A stretch of 64,000 nt of DNA from JBMHDW01 sp049889175 (GTDB taxonomy: Bacteria; Pseudomonadota; Gammaproteobacteria; Comchoanobacterales; Comchoanobacteraceae): contig JBMHDW010000002.1 of NCBI GenBank assembly GCA_049889175.1, positions 62,001 to 126,000 on the forward strand, read 5' to 3'. Both the position numbers and the translations under genes were made by a program. The notes under the pieces are model-generated. The model was not told the DNA's origin, did not search any database, and was given only the letters and a program-made list of their open reading frames with translations. Each line of letters begins with the position of its first letter. Position 1 is the stretch's first letter. Positions 43,249-51,609 of the stretch are shown here, in pieces.

Positions 43249-43725
43249 TTATGTTGTTTCTTTAATTTGTTTGCTATTGATGCCAGTGCTACCAAAGCCA
43301 TCTTCACCTCGCTCTGAGGCTTCAAAAGATTGAACGATGTTAAATGATGGTGTTATCACTGGTAGAAAAACCAACTGCGCAATTCTATCACCTGGTTCAA
43401 TACTTTGATTGGTAGGGCTGCGATTCCAGCATGAGATCTTAATTTCACCTTGATAATCTGAGTCAATTAAGCCAACACTATTACCTAAAATTAAACCGCG
43501 TTTATGCCCTAAACCTGATCTTGGTAAAATTTGGGCGCATAATTTTGGGTCTTTGATATAGATAGCAATGCCACTTGGAATTAGGGTTGTTTCATTAGGG
43601 GCTAACGTTAAAGTGCTTTGTAAGCAAGCAATTAAGTCAATGCCCGCAGCGCCTTGAGTCTCATAGCTGGGTTTTGAGAATAATGAGCCAATGCGTGGAT
43701 CAAGTATTTTTAAGTCGATATTCAT
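43249..43725 (-). CDS. dut: Deoxyuridine 5'-triphosphate nucleotidohydrolase
   Basis: Hydrolyses dUTP to dUMP, keeping uracil out of DNA and feeding thymidylate synthesis. The 158-residue protein contains the five family motifs: GAAGIDLIA, PRSGLGHKRG, GLIDSDYQGEIK, GDRIAQLVF and the C-terminal GEDGFGSTG that closes over the active site. Complete trimeric-type enzyme. It follows the L,D-transpeptidase gene by 22 bases on the same strand. The uracil-DNA glycosylase at 61049-61702 guards against the same lesion. Confidence 0.96.
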   Translation of the reverse strand: MNIDLKILDPRIGSLFSKPSYETQGAAGIDLIACLQSTLTLAPNETTLIPSGIAIYIKDPKLCAQILPRSGLGHKRGLILGNSVGLIDSDYQGEIKISCWNRSPTNQSIEPGDRIAQLVFLPVITPSFNIVQSFEASERGEDGFGSTGINSKQIKETT

Positions 43726-43747
43726 AAGGTGCCTATGGTTAGATCAG

Positions 43748-44677
43748 TTAGAGCCATTGATTGTAAGGCCAGTCAATAGGTGTTGGAATGGTTGATGCTT
43801 GCGTCAAAATATCATTAAGAGATTTAATGGTCTTTGATGGTCTTTCTTTGTCTGGAATGCCCATGCGTGTTAACAAATGAGTCGCTTTGGGCAAAGGTTG
43901 AGGTGGTGTCCAAGGGGTTTCTTGGTGACTCTGGTGTGCTTCAACAAAAAGTTGATTGTTTATTCTAGCCCATTTTATAGGGGTATTAATAATGGTAACC
44001 TTGGTTTTTTCAGGGGTCATTGCAAATAGTTCGGCAATATCTTCCGGATACATGCTAAAGCAACCACTTGATGCCCGTGTACCGATAATATTGGGGTGGT
44101 TGGTGCCATGAATTAAAAAGCTTGTAAATGAAAGGCGCATGGCATGATTGCCAAGCGGGTTATCTGGACCATGAGGGACAATATCTGGCAATTTATATCC
44201 AGCCTTCAAGTAGTCTTCTTTTGATTGTTTTGGGACAATCCAATCTGGGTTTTCTCTTTTATTTCTGATATAAAAACTTTGAATAGGGCTGTCTCGCCCT
44301 AGTACGCCAACGGCAACGGGGTAAACGTAAACTTCATTTTGATTGGGGTAGTAGTACAATCGTTTTTCAGCAAGATTAACAATAATGCCTTTGTGTTGTA
44401 GCGGTGGGAGTATGTATTGAGATGGTATGATGAGTGTTCGGCCAATTTTTAGACGTTGGTTATTTTGGAGTGCATTGGCTGCTAAAAGGTTATCTAAGCC
44501 AACATCAAATTGTCGAGCAATCGCATGAATATTGAAATTTTTATCGACCACAGTTGTAAGCGGTCTACCAACCATTGATGTTGTTGGCGTAATATGAAAG
44601 TGGTAAGCATCTAAAGATGACCACAAACATATAGTTAAAATAAAGATCAATCTTTTGGTTGATTGAGTAAATAACAC
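43748..44677 (-). CDS. L,D-transpeptidase with LysM domain (ErfK/YbiS family)
   Basis: Periplasmic enzyme that makes 3-3 peptidoglycan cross-links or attaches proteins to the wall. A GTG at 44677, 7 bases after AGGAG (44689-44685), is the best start and gives 309 residues with an N-terminal signal segment (LIFILTICLWSSLDA). A LysM-like region follows (FNIHAIARQFDVGLDNLLAANALQ, shown by its core IARQFDVGLDNLLAAN), then the YkuD domain with FLIHGTNHP and catalytic Cys in RASSGCFSMYPEDI. It overlaps the upstream YihY gene by 31 bases. Confidence 0.92.
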   Translation of the reverse strand: MLFTQSTKRLIFILTICLWSSLDAYHFHITPTTSMVGRPLTTVVDKNFNIHAIARQFDVGLDNLLAANALQNNQRLKIGRTLIIPSQYILPPLQHKGIIVNLAEKRLYYYPNQNEVYVYPVAVGVLGRDSPIQSFYIRNKRENPDWIVPKQSKEDYLKAGYKLPDIVPHGPDNPLGNHAMRLSFTSFLIHGTNHPNIIGTRASSGCFSMYPEDIAELFAMTPEKTKVTIINTPIKWARINNQLFVEAHQSHQETPWTPPQPLPKATHLLTRMGIPDKERPSKTIKSLNDILTQASTIPTPIDWPYNQWL

Positions 44678-45450
44678 AATGCTGCTCCTAAAAAAATAAT
44701 ATACCAAATAACATAAAGCGATGTCATGATGATTGGGATGCTGCTGATGGTGCCATAAATGGTTGTATATGTAGATGTGTAAGTAAAGTAAGTGCTAACA
44801 GCATATTTTGCGACATACAGCATAATGCCTGTGATGGTGCTCGCAATAACTAAAGGCTTTAGTCGTGGTTTTTGAGCAGGAAAAACGCTATAAAGTATCA
44901 AGCACATCAAAACATCAATGATAAATGGTATGATATAAAGAAGCTGACAAATAGGTGCCGTAAATGAGGCGCATACTTTCAGGGTTAAGATATGTGTAAT
45001 ATAGTGGTTTAACAGAAATGAAGCCATCAAAACTAATGGTAAAAACAGCATGAGTGCTATATGCAGTAACAGGCTGATTTTAAGTGAGCGCCTTCGATTA
45101 ATGTTAAAGATTTCATTGATAGAATCTTCAATGCTATAAAGTAGTAAAATGCAAGAAACAATCCAAAAAAATATAAGTAAGGGACTCAGAGTTTGAAGGT
45201 TATCAATAAATGATGAGATGTAGCTATTGATGGATGGGTCATCGTTCCCTGAAAACAAATGATCTATTAAAGATAATTTAAATTGTTTTATATGACTTGT
45301 AGAAAAGCCAAGGTGCGATAGTAACAATAAGAAAATAGCCATCATGGGCACCAGCGCAAACATTGACGCGAAAGAAATTGACCCTGTATATAGAAATATT
45401 CTTTTTTTCTTCAGGTGTTTGAGTGTGCGTGTTAATATGTTATCCATCAT
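44647..45450 (-). CDS. YihY/UPF0761-family inner-membrane protein
   Basis: Polytopic membrane protein of the YihY (BrkB-like) family, whose molecular function is not settled. The 267-residue protein has about six hydrophobic segments. The family features include GSISFASMFALVPMMAIFL near residue 23, LLLYSIEDSINEIFNI at about 103-118, and the end YVIWYIIFLGAALCYLLNQ. It is transcribed with the L,D-transpeptidase and dut genes, in that order. Confidence 0.85.
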   Translation of the reverse strand: MMDNILTRTLKHLKKKRIFLYTGSISFASMFALVPMMAIFLLLLSHLGFSTSHIKQFKLSLIDHLFSGNDDPSINSYISSFIDNLQTLSPLLIFFWIVSCILLLYSIEDSINEIFNINRRRSLKISLLLHIALMLFLPLVLMASFLLNHYITHILTLKVCASFTAPICQLLYIIPFIIDVLMCLILYSVFPAQKPRLKPLVIASTITGIMLYVAKYAVSTYFTYTSTYTTIYGTISSIPIIMTSLYVIWYIIFLGAALCYLLNQPKD

Positions 45451-45501
45451 TAATGATCGTTATCGTTAATTGCATTATGACAATCTAAGGAGAGGTTTTC
45501 A

Positions 45502-46110
45502 ATGAGTGACTCACATTATATTTTGATTCTTTATTATTCTGGGACAGGTCATGTTGCACGCATGGCCAATGAAATGGCCAAAGGTGTTGAACATCAAGGC
45601 TTGGAGGCAAGGGTTCGAGTTGTGCCGAAGGTTTCATCAACAATAGAGCAAGTTGAGCCCAAGGTGCCAAGTAAGGGGCCTATGTATGCTACTGTTGAAG
45701 ATTTGGCAAATTGCTCGGGGTTGTTATTAGGTAGTCCAGGATATTTTGGGAATATGTCTTCACATTTGAAGTTTTTTCTTGATGGGGTTAGTTCTGTGTG
45801 GCTATCGGGTCAACTCGTGAATAAGCCAGCGGGTGTGTTTACCAGTACTGCTTCCATGCACGGTGGCCAAGAGTCCACTTTATTATCAATGATGTTGCCT
45901 TTGTTTCATTTAGGAATGGTAATGGTTGGTCTTCCTTTTACCCAGGCTGCGCTAACAAAGACAGAAAGAGGTGGGACGCCTTATGGCGCCAGTCATGTTA
46001 CGGGCGAAAAGGGTCAGTGGGTTGATTTGTCCGATGAGGAGCGCTCTTTATGCTTTGAGCAGGCAAGCCGTGTTGCTGATATTGCAAAGCGTCTGAATCT
46101 ACAGAGTTAA
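45502..46110 (+). CDS. wrbA: NAD(P)H:quinone oxidoreductase, WrbA type
   Basis: Flavodoxin-like FMN enzyme that reduces quinones by two electrons, limiting redox cycling. The 202-residue protein has the FMN phosphate loop ILYYSGTGHVARMA, the GSPGYFGNMSSHLKFFLD segment and the WrbA-type FTSTASMHGGQESTLLSM. PLFHLGMVMVGLPF and GASHVTG also match the family. The divergent YihY gene shares its upstream region. Its last 113 bases overlap, in antisense, the tail of the next gene. Confidence 0.92.
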   Translation: MSDSHYILILYYSGTGHVARMANEMAKGVEHQGLEARVRVVPKVSSTIEQVEPKVPSKGPMYATVEDLANCSGLLLGSPGYFGNMSSHLKFFLDGVSSVWLSGQLVNKPAGVFTSTASMHGGQESTLLSMMLPLFHLGMVMVGLPFTQAALTKTERGGTPYGASHVTGEKGQWVDLSDEERSLCFEQASRVADIAKRLNLQS

Positions 46111-46744
46111 CTCGCGTATAACGATGTGTCATGATTTTTATGTTGTGGTTAAACCATGCAAGTGATAGCCCACTGATCAAGAAAATGCATCCTGCTGAAA
46201 TGGATGGGTAAATGAGTTGAGGTATTTGAATCATTATTGGTAGTAGGTTAAGTATCACACCAATACAAATGAGTAAGATGCTAAAATGCTGCATATCTCT
46301 CATGCCGCACTCAGGTATAAAAGCTTCTTCTAAATCAATATTAAACATGCAATTATTGTCGCTTATGTTGTTAAATATAAAGTAGTTGAGGCTAAGCTGT
46401 TTGTTGGGTGCGTCATAGTGGTGCCATTCCTGCCATGTAAGCTGGTTGCTTGGTGGTGTATAGTCGGCAGGCCACGTGGTATATTCAAGTATCTTAGGTG
46501 AGCTCAGTAGTTTTTTAAAAGCATCTTTTTTTTGTGGGGTTCCATGGAGCAAAGAGGCAGAAACTGTCTCCTTAACAAGTACATTCTTTGTGGTATCCTT
46601 CATCGATTCTTTTTCAAGTTTTGTGAGTGTTTTTTTACGCAAAAATTCATACACAATTTTAAAACGGTGCTTATCTTTTTGATGTTGGTCCATTTCTACA
46701 TGTAGAAACTTGATGTAATCTTTGATGAGTTGAATAAGCATCAT
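45998..46744 (-). CDS. Unknown protein with a paired membrane segment
   Basis: Not recognised. The start is taken at ATG 46744 (or 46741), just after GAGGAGC; spacing is short. The 248-residue protein has a charged helical N-terminal 75 residues, then two hydrophobic segments at about 154-174 and 181-198 with a tiny loop between, and a polar tail of about 50 residues. The tail is encoded antisense to the 3' end of wrbA over 113 bases, which is unusual. Topology recalls membrane hairpin proteins of intracellular bacteria. No role is assigned. Confidence 0.65.
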   Translation of the reverse strand: MMLIQLIKDYIKFLHVEMDQHQKDKHRFKIVYEFLRKKTLTKLEKESMKDTTKNVLVKETVSASLLHGTPQKKDAFKKLLSSPKILEYTTWPADYTPPSNQLTWQEWHHYDAPNKQLSLNYFIFNNISDNNCMFNIDLEEAFIPECGMRDMQHFSILLICIGVILNLLPIMIQIPQLIYPSISAGCIFLISGLSLAWFNHNIKIMTHRYTRVNSVDSDALQYQQHGLPAQSIKSAPHRTNQPTDPFRP

Positions 46745-46812
46745 GCTCCTCACTTAAATGCTATATTATGGAATAATATTGTGTTATTTTGCAATGAATT
46801 GTTGAAAAAAGC

Positions 46813-46841
46813 TTGTCATCGGTCTGTGCTCTTGGTATTAT
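46813..46841 (+). promoter_or_regulatory. Strong sigma70-type promoter of rpsB-tsf
   Basis: TTGTCA (46813-46818) and TATTAT (46836-46841) are 17 bases apart, with a TGG extended -10. Transcription would start near 46848, leaving a leader of about 93 bases before rpsB. Confidence 0.65.
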
Positions 46842-46847
46842 TGGGCC

Positions 46848-46940
46848 AAATGTCAATTGCTGATACTATTTTGCTTGTGCCAGGGTGTTTATTTCAATGA
46901 ATCTGCCAAGCAGTCAGCAAAGTAATAACCCGGAGTATAT
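46848..46940 (+). promoter_or_regulatory. rpsB 5' leader, possible S2 autoregulatory RNA
   Basis: The leader contains a stem TGCTTG (46872-46877) with CAAGCA (46907-46912) around a 29-base apical region, then GGAG (46932-46935) before the ATG. S2 represses its own leader in gammaproteobacteria, so a control element is plausible here. I could not verify the conserved consensus. Confidence 0.4.
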
Positions 46941-47957
46941 ATGATTGAAATAAAGAAAATGTATGAGTCAGGTGTCCACTTTGGACACAAGCCTTCCTAT
47001 CGTGACCCCAAAATGAGTCAATACTTATTTGGTGTTAGAGAAGATCTAAGTATTTTTGATTTAAGAATCACTCGTCACAAATGTGAAGAAGCAATGAAGT
47101 TTGTTGCTAAGGTTGTTTCCGGTCGCGGTAATATTTTGATGGTTGGAACGAAGCGACAAGCTCAGATTCCATTGCAAGCTATGGCAGAAGCCAGTGGAAT
47201 GCCCTTTATTAATAAGCGTTGGTTGGGTGGTATTCTAACCAATTTTAAAACCATCAAGCAGTCTGTTCGTCAGTTAACTCGTCTCGACGATCGTTTCTCA
47301 GAAGGGGACTTTTCAGGTCTTACCAAAAAAGAAATTCTTCAGTTAAGAAGAAAGAAAGAAAAGCTTCAAAATAGTTTGGGCGGTGTTAAGAACATGAAGC
47401 ATTTGCCAGACGCTTTATTTGTTATTGATGTTAATGTGGAAGCCAATGCAATCGCTGAAGCTAATAAACTTGGTATACCAGTCATTGCCATTGTGGATTC
47501 AAATGCAAGTCCTGATGGTATTAACTATGTTATTCCAGGAAATGATGATTCATTTAAGGCTATTTCTTTCTACTGTCACATCATGAAAGAGGTTATTGTT
47601 GATGCAAAAAGCAAGCTTCCAAAAGAGAAAGAGGTTGTCGTCAAGAAAAAAGCTGCATCAACTCAAGTTGCGAAGGAAGTAGTGAAATCTAGCGAAGAGC
47701 CTAAGCAAGTTGAGCGAAAGAAAAAGGTTATTACCATTGAGAAGAAAATTAGTTCGGATGATCAAATAGCACAAGAAAATGTTGACCAGGATGCGGCTAC
47801 AACCAAAAAGCCAGCAGCAGCTAAAAAGTCAGCAGCGGCCAAAAAGCCGGCTGCGGCCAAAAAGCCAGCAGCGGCCAAAAAGCCAGCAGCGGCTAAAAAG
47901 CCAGCAGCAGCCAAAAAAGTTGCTAAAGACAAAGTAACTGAATCAGATAGTGAGTAA
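46941..47957 (+). CDS. rpsB: 30S ribosomal protein S2 with Lys/Pro/Ala repeat tail
   Basis: Small-subunit protein needed for S1 binding and translation initiation. The body (residues 1-228) is canonical: GVHFGHKPSYRDPKM, ILMVGTKRQAQ, FINKRWLGGILTNFKT, LPDALFVIDV, and GIPVIAIVDSNASPDGI. E. coli S2 has 241 residues; this one has 338. The additional 110 residues are very basic and contain six tandem KKPAAA/KKSAAA hexapeptides at 289-324 (nucleotides 47805-47912), then KKVAKDKVTESDSE. Codons vary between units, so the repeat is maintained at protein level. It resembles the tails of histone H1-like proteins. First gene of the rpsB-tsf-pyrH-frr-uppS-cdsA block. Confidence 0.95.
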   Translation: MIEIKKMYESGVHFGHKPSYRDPKMSQYLFGVREDLSIFDLRITRHKCEEAMKFVAKVVSGRGNILMVGTKRQAQIPLQAMAEASGMPFINKRWLGGILTNFKTIKQSVRQLTRLDDRFSEGDFSGLTKKEILQLRRKKEKLQNSLGGVKNMKHLPDALFVIDVNVEANAIAEANKLGIPVIAIVDSNASPDGINYVIPGNDDSFKAISFYCHIMKEVIVDAKSKLPKEKEVVVKKKAASTQVAKEVVKSSEEPKQVERKKKVITIEKKISSDDQIAQENVDQDAATTKKPAAAKKSAAAKKPAAAKKPAAAKKPAAAKKPAAAKKVAKDKVTESDSE

Positions 47958-47972
47958 ATTAAGGAGATAAAT

Positions 47973-48827
47973 ATGGTAACAGCGAGTGATGTAAAGCAAT
48001 TACGCGATATAACTGGTGCTGGAATGATGGATTGTAAAAATGCATTAAAAGAAGCAGACGGCCATCTAGAAAAAGCTATTGATATTTTAAAAGTTAAGGG
48101 TATTGCAAAAGCAGCTAAAAAATCTGGCCGTTTAGCGGCTGAAGGTGTGGTTGTTTATGATATTGGTACAAATAATGATCCAAAGCGTTTAACCATCATT
48201 GAACTTAATTGTGAAACAGATTTTGTTGCTAAAAGTGATTCTTTTATTGAGTTATCAAAGTCTATTTTTGAAACGATTCATCACAGTGACGAACATGAAT
48301 CTGGCGTTGCTAAAGTTGATGGCATGCTTAAAGATGCGATTTCCGTTATTGGTGAAAATTTATCTCTAAGGAAGCACTTTAGATTAAATACTGATGGCTT
48401 CTGGTTTGTTTATCAGCATGATGCGTCATCTATTGCATATGTTGCTATTAGTCAGGATAATGAAGAAATTGGGCGCGATCTTGCTATGCATATTACGGCT
48501 ATGAAGCCACAGTGTATTGCGCCAGAAGATTTTCCCAAAGATATTTTGGCAAAGGAAGAGGCTGTTATTGTTGAGCAGTTAAAAAGTGAAAATAAGCCTG
48601 AACAAATTAAAGAAAAAATTAAACTTGGTCGTTTGAATAAGTTAAAAAGTGAAGGTGCATTAATGTCTCAGCCTTTTGTAAAAGATAGCACAATGAGCGT
48701 TCAAGCATTTTTAGCATCTAAAGATAAAGACCTTAAAGTATTAGACTTTGGTTATATTAAGGTTGGTGATGATATTGATGTAAGTCAAAAAAGCTTTAAA
48801 GATGAGGTTAACGAGCTTCTAAAGTAG
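47973..48827 (+). CDS. tsf: Elongation factor Ts
   Basis: Nucleotide exchange factor that recycles EF-Tu. The 284-residue protein has the N-terminal UBA-like LRDITGAGMMDCKNAL and the core motif LNCETDFVAK, followed by the MHITAMKP and SQPFVKD segments of the C-terminal domain. Length equals that of E. coli EF-Ts (283). It follows rpsB by 15 bases with a GGAG site at 47962-47965 and precedes pyrH by three bases. Confidence 0.97.
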   Translation: MVTASDVKQLRDITGAGMMDCKNALKEADGHLEKAIDILKVKGIAKAAKKSGRLAAEGVVVYDIGTNNDPKRLTIIELNCETDFVAKSDSFIELSKSIFETIHHSDEHESGVAKVDGMLKDAISVIGENLSLRKHFRLNTDGFWFVYQHDASSIAYVAISQDNEEIGRDLAMHITAMKPQCIAPEDFPKDILAKEEAVIVEQLKSENKPEQIKEKIKLGRLNKLKSEGALMSQPFVKDSTMSVQAFLASKDKDLKVLDFGYIKVGDDIDVSQKSFKDEVNELLK

Positions 48828-48830
48828 AGC

Positions 48831-49544
48831 ATGAATAAACGAATTTTACTTAAAATGAGCGGAGAGTATCTTCGCGGTGACACCCCCTTTGGTGTTGACC
48901 CATCGGTTCTTAGCGTTTTGGCGCAAGATGTATTAGCTGCCAAGCAAAGTGGTTTGGAGTTAGGTGTTGTTATTGGGGGCGGTAATTTTATTCGTGGCCA
49001 AAGTTTGTCTGATTATGGTATGGATAGAATTACCTCTGACTACATGGGGATGATGGGTACGGTTATTAACTCACTTGCACTAAGGGATGTCTTTGAGCGT
49101 GCCGGGATTTCATGTGTTATTCAGTCAGCTTTACCTGTTGCTGGTATGGTTGAGCCATTTGATCGGCAGCGCTCTATTAGTCTATTAGCCCAGGGTGTTG
49201 TTGTTATTTTTTCAGGTGGTACTGGCAATCCTCTGGTAACTACTGATTCAGCAGCAAGCTTAAGGGCGATTGAGATAGAAGCCGATATGTTATTGAAGGC
49301 TACCAGTGTTGATGGTGTTTTTGATTGTGATCCCAAGCAGGATGAACAAGCTAAGTTATTTGATCATCTGACCTATGATGAGGCATTGAAGCATGAATAT
49401 GCGGTAATGGATCTTAGCGCTTTTTGTCAATGTAGGGATCACTCCTTACCTATTAGAGTCTTTAATATGACTGTGCCAGGGCAGCTTAGAAAAGTATTAT
49501 TGGGAGATCAGTTGGGTACATTAGTGAGTCATCAAAAAGAATAG
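48831..49544 (+). CDS. pyrH: Uridylate kinase
   Basis: Phosphorylates UMP to UDP, feeding all pyrimidine nucleotides. The 237-residue protein has the amino-acid kinase motifs ILLKMSGEYL, VIGGGNFIRG and FSGGTGNPLVTTDSAASLRA (quoted by its core GGTGNPLVTTD). DGVFDCDPK and the tail motif IRVFNM also fit. It belongs to the conserved block and appears complete. Confidence 0.96.
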   Translation: MNKRILLKMSGEYLRGDTPFGVDPSVLSVLAQDVLAAKQSGLELGVVIGGGNFIRGQSLSDYGMDRITSDYMGMMGTVINSLALRDVFERAGISCVIQSALPVAGMVEPFDRQRSISLLAQGVVVIFSGGTGNPLVTTDSAASLRAIEIEADMLLKATSVDGVFDCDPKQDEQAKLFDHLTYDEALKHEYAVMDLSAFCQCRDHSLPIRVFNMTVPGQLRKVLLGDQLGTLVSHQKE

Positions 49545-49560
49545 TTTTGGAGGATAGGGT

Positions 49561-50121
49561 ATGAGTATTGATGGTATAAGTCAGTGTATTGATCAGTTTC
49601 AACAGCAATTAACTTCTGCGAATGATGCACTTGAAAGGACATTAAAAGCTGTACGAGCAGGGCGGGTAAGCCCACAGCTGGTAGAGGGGCTTAAAGTTGA
49701 TTATTATGGATCATTAACACCTATTACACAAATGGCATCTATTAATGTGGTTGATAGTCACACTTTGAAGGTTCAACCATGGGATAAGACTGCAATGGAG
49801 GCAATTGAAAAGGCCATAAGGCAGTCTGATCTTGGTGTTAATCCTGTTGATAAAGGTGATCATCATTTGTTGCCGATCCCAATGATGACTGAAGAACGTC
49901 GAAAAGAGCTTTCAAAAGTTGTTAAAAGTCATGGTGAAGATGCTAAAATACAAATTAGAGGTCATCGTCGAGAGGCTATCTCAGAACTCAAGGTATTAGA
50001 GGGCATTTCAGAAGATGATATTAAGAAGGCTGAGCATAATATTCAAACACTTACAGATCAAGCTGTAAAGCAAATATCAGCTATTGTAGACCAGAAAATT
50101 AAAGATATTATGACGGTATAG
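49561..50121 (+). CDS. frr: Ribosome recycling factor
   Basis: Splits post-termination ribosomes together with EF-G. The 186-residue protein (185 in E. coli) shows VRAGRVSPQLVEGLKVDYYG, LTPITQMASINV and the C-terminal helices with TEERRKELSKVVKSHGEDAK. It follows pyrH by 16 bases with a GGAGG site at 49549-49553 and precedes uppS by three bases. Confidence 0.97.
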   Translation: MSIDGISQCIDQFQQQLTSANDALERTLKAVRAGRVSPQLVEGLKVDYYGSLTPITQMASINVVDSHTLKVQPWDKTAMEAIEKAIRQSDLGVNPVDKGDHHLLPIPMMTEERRKELSKVVKSHGEDAKIQIRGHRREAISELKVLEGISEDDIKKAEHNIQTLTDQAVKQISAIVDQKIKDIMTV

Positions 50122-50124
50122 CCA

Positions 50125-50793
50125 ATGCATTTGGGTATTATTCCTGATGGCAATAGACGGTGGGCAAAGAAGAGGGGATTAACAGCGAATCATGGTCATC
50201 AAGAAGGTTGTCATGCTTTAAGTAGGCTTTTGAATTACTTTATCGATCACAGTACTATTGATACTTTAACCATTTATGCTTTTAGCTTAGAAAATACCCA
50301 GAGACCTAAGCATGAGATAATTGGTATTAGTCAATTATTTAATGATTTTATAACCAAGAATCTTCCTAAATTCATTGATCATCATGTGCATGTGAGGGTT
50401 GTTGGTGATCGTGGTTTAATGGCTAAAAAGGATATTGAAACTTGTCATCAATTGGAGAGTGCGACAAGCTTAAAGAGATACTCAGGTAAAGCACTTAAAA
50501 CGCTAAATCTGTGCTATTATTATAGTGGTCAGTGGCATTTAAAAAATATGTTTCATCAATCGCAATCATCTCAACACACTTTTGAGCATTTGATGGATCA
50601 ATCAATTGCGCCAATGGATTTACTGATTCGTACCGGTAAAGAATTTCGTATCAGCAATTTTTGTTTATGGCAATTAGCTTACGCTGAATTACTTTTCTTA
50701 GATATTTTTTGGCCAGAAATTACTGTGAATCATATTACAGAAGCATTATCATGGTACCAAAGTCGGCAACGTCGCTACGGAGGAGGTGTATGA
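50125..50793 (+). CDS. uppS: Undecaprenyl diphosphate synthase
   Basis: Builds the C55 lipid carrier for wall and LPS synthesis by cis-condensation of isopentenyl units. The 222-residue protein has the catalytic N-terminus IIPDGNRRWAKKRG (Asp conserved), TIYAFSLENTQRP, and the C-terminal DLLIRTGKEFRISNFCLWQ and ELLFLDIFWPE. It is about 30 residues shorter than E. coli UppS. It overlaps cdsA by 4 bases. The gene dxr, often close by, is missing here. Confidence 0.95.
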   Translation: MHLGIIPDGNRRWAKKRGLTANHGHQEGCHALSRLLNYFIDHSTIDTLTIYAFSLENTQRPKHEIIGISQLFNDFITKNLPKFIDHHVHVRVVGDRGLMAKKDIETCHQLESATSLKRYSGKALKTLNLCYYYSGQWHLKNMFHQSQSSQHTFEHLMDQSIAPMDLLIRTGKEFRISNFCLWQLAYAELLFLDIFWPEITVNHITEALSWYQSRQRRYGGGV

Positions 50794-51536
50794 ACAAAAG
50801 ATTGATTACGATGGCATTTTTCATTGTTGTTCTAACGCTAGGTTTTTACAGTATCTCAGCAAGATTTATGATTATATCTGTCATTGCGGTAACAGGTATA
50901 AAAGAGTGGCAAGATTGTCAAAAAAGTCAATATCCTATGTTTGAGAGGTTATGGCCAATGGCCTTATGGGCTACTCTTGGATTATGGTTTTATTTGTATT
51001 GTTCAAATGCTCACTCTAAGTGGCTTGTGGCGTTGGTGTTGGCCAATATGAATATTATACTTGTTTCGTTAATTCCTAGAATGAAAAACGGTATGGGTTT
51101 AAAGTTGTCAGTGTTACCATGGGTTTTTCAATCGGCATTGTATATTAGCTTTTTAGTGCAGTCACCGTGGAACTTCTTTAAGTTACAGTTCATAATTAGT
51201 GGCTTTGATTCTTTGTGTTATGTATTTGGTCGTGCTTTTGGCAGGCATCTTATCATGCCGTCAATTTCACCTAAGAAGACTTATGAGGGTTTTATAGGTG
51301 GCTGGCTTTGGGTATTTATTACTCTGATGTTTTTTGTTGGTTTATGGCAAGCAATAGCGTGGTCTATTCCTGTTTCATTGGCTTGTTTTTATGGTGATAT
51401 TTTTGCAAGTTGGTACAAAAGAAAATTAAGTATTAAGGACTTTTCAAGCCTCTTTCCTGGGCATGGTGGTATGATGGATCGGTTTGATTCACTTATCTTG
51501 GCAATTCCTGTGCTATTCGTTATATTAAGCATTTAA
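50790..51536 (+). CDS. cdsA: Phosphatidate cytidylyltransferase
   Basis: Makes CDP-diacylglycerol, the precursor of bacterial phospholipids. The ATG at 50790 follows GGAGGAGG and gives 248 residues; a longer open frame to 50709 merely overlaps uppS. Seven or so hydrophobic helices precede the family signature SPKKTYEGFIGG and the C-terminal KRKLSIKDFSSLFPGHGGMMDRFDS (quoted by its conserved part PGHGGMMDRFDS). The E. coli neighbour rseP is not found after it; bamA follows after 73 bases. Confidence 0.93.
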   Translation: MNKRLITMAFFIVVLTLGFYSISARFMIISVIAVTGIKEWQDCQKSQYPMFERLWPMALWATLGLWFYLYCSNAHSKWLVALVLANMNIILVSLIPRMKNGMGLKLSVLPWVFQSALYISFLVQSPWNFFKLQFIISGFDSLCYVFGRAFGRHLIMPSISPKKTYEGFIGGWLWVFITLMFFVGLWQAIAWSIPVSLACFYGDIFASWYKRKLSIKDFSSLFPGHGGMMDRFDSLILAIPVLFVILSI

Positions 51537-51609
51537 TACGAAGAAAGTCTTTCTTGATTTCTTCAGATGATTTGTTAAGGTTAGATAGAGATTTTCAAAG
51601 GAGATGACT

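Noticed and set aside
47805..47912. Tandem 18-base repeats that could look like a CRISPR or minisatellite array
   Set aside because: They are in frame within rpsB, encode KKPAAA units with varying codons, and have no spacers.
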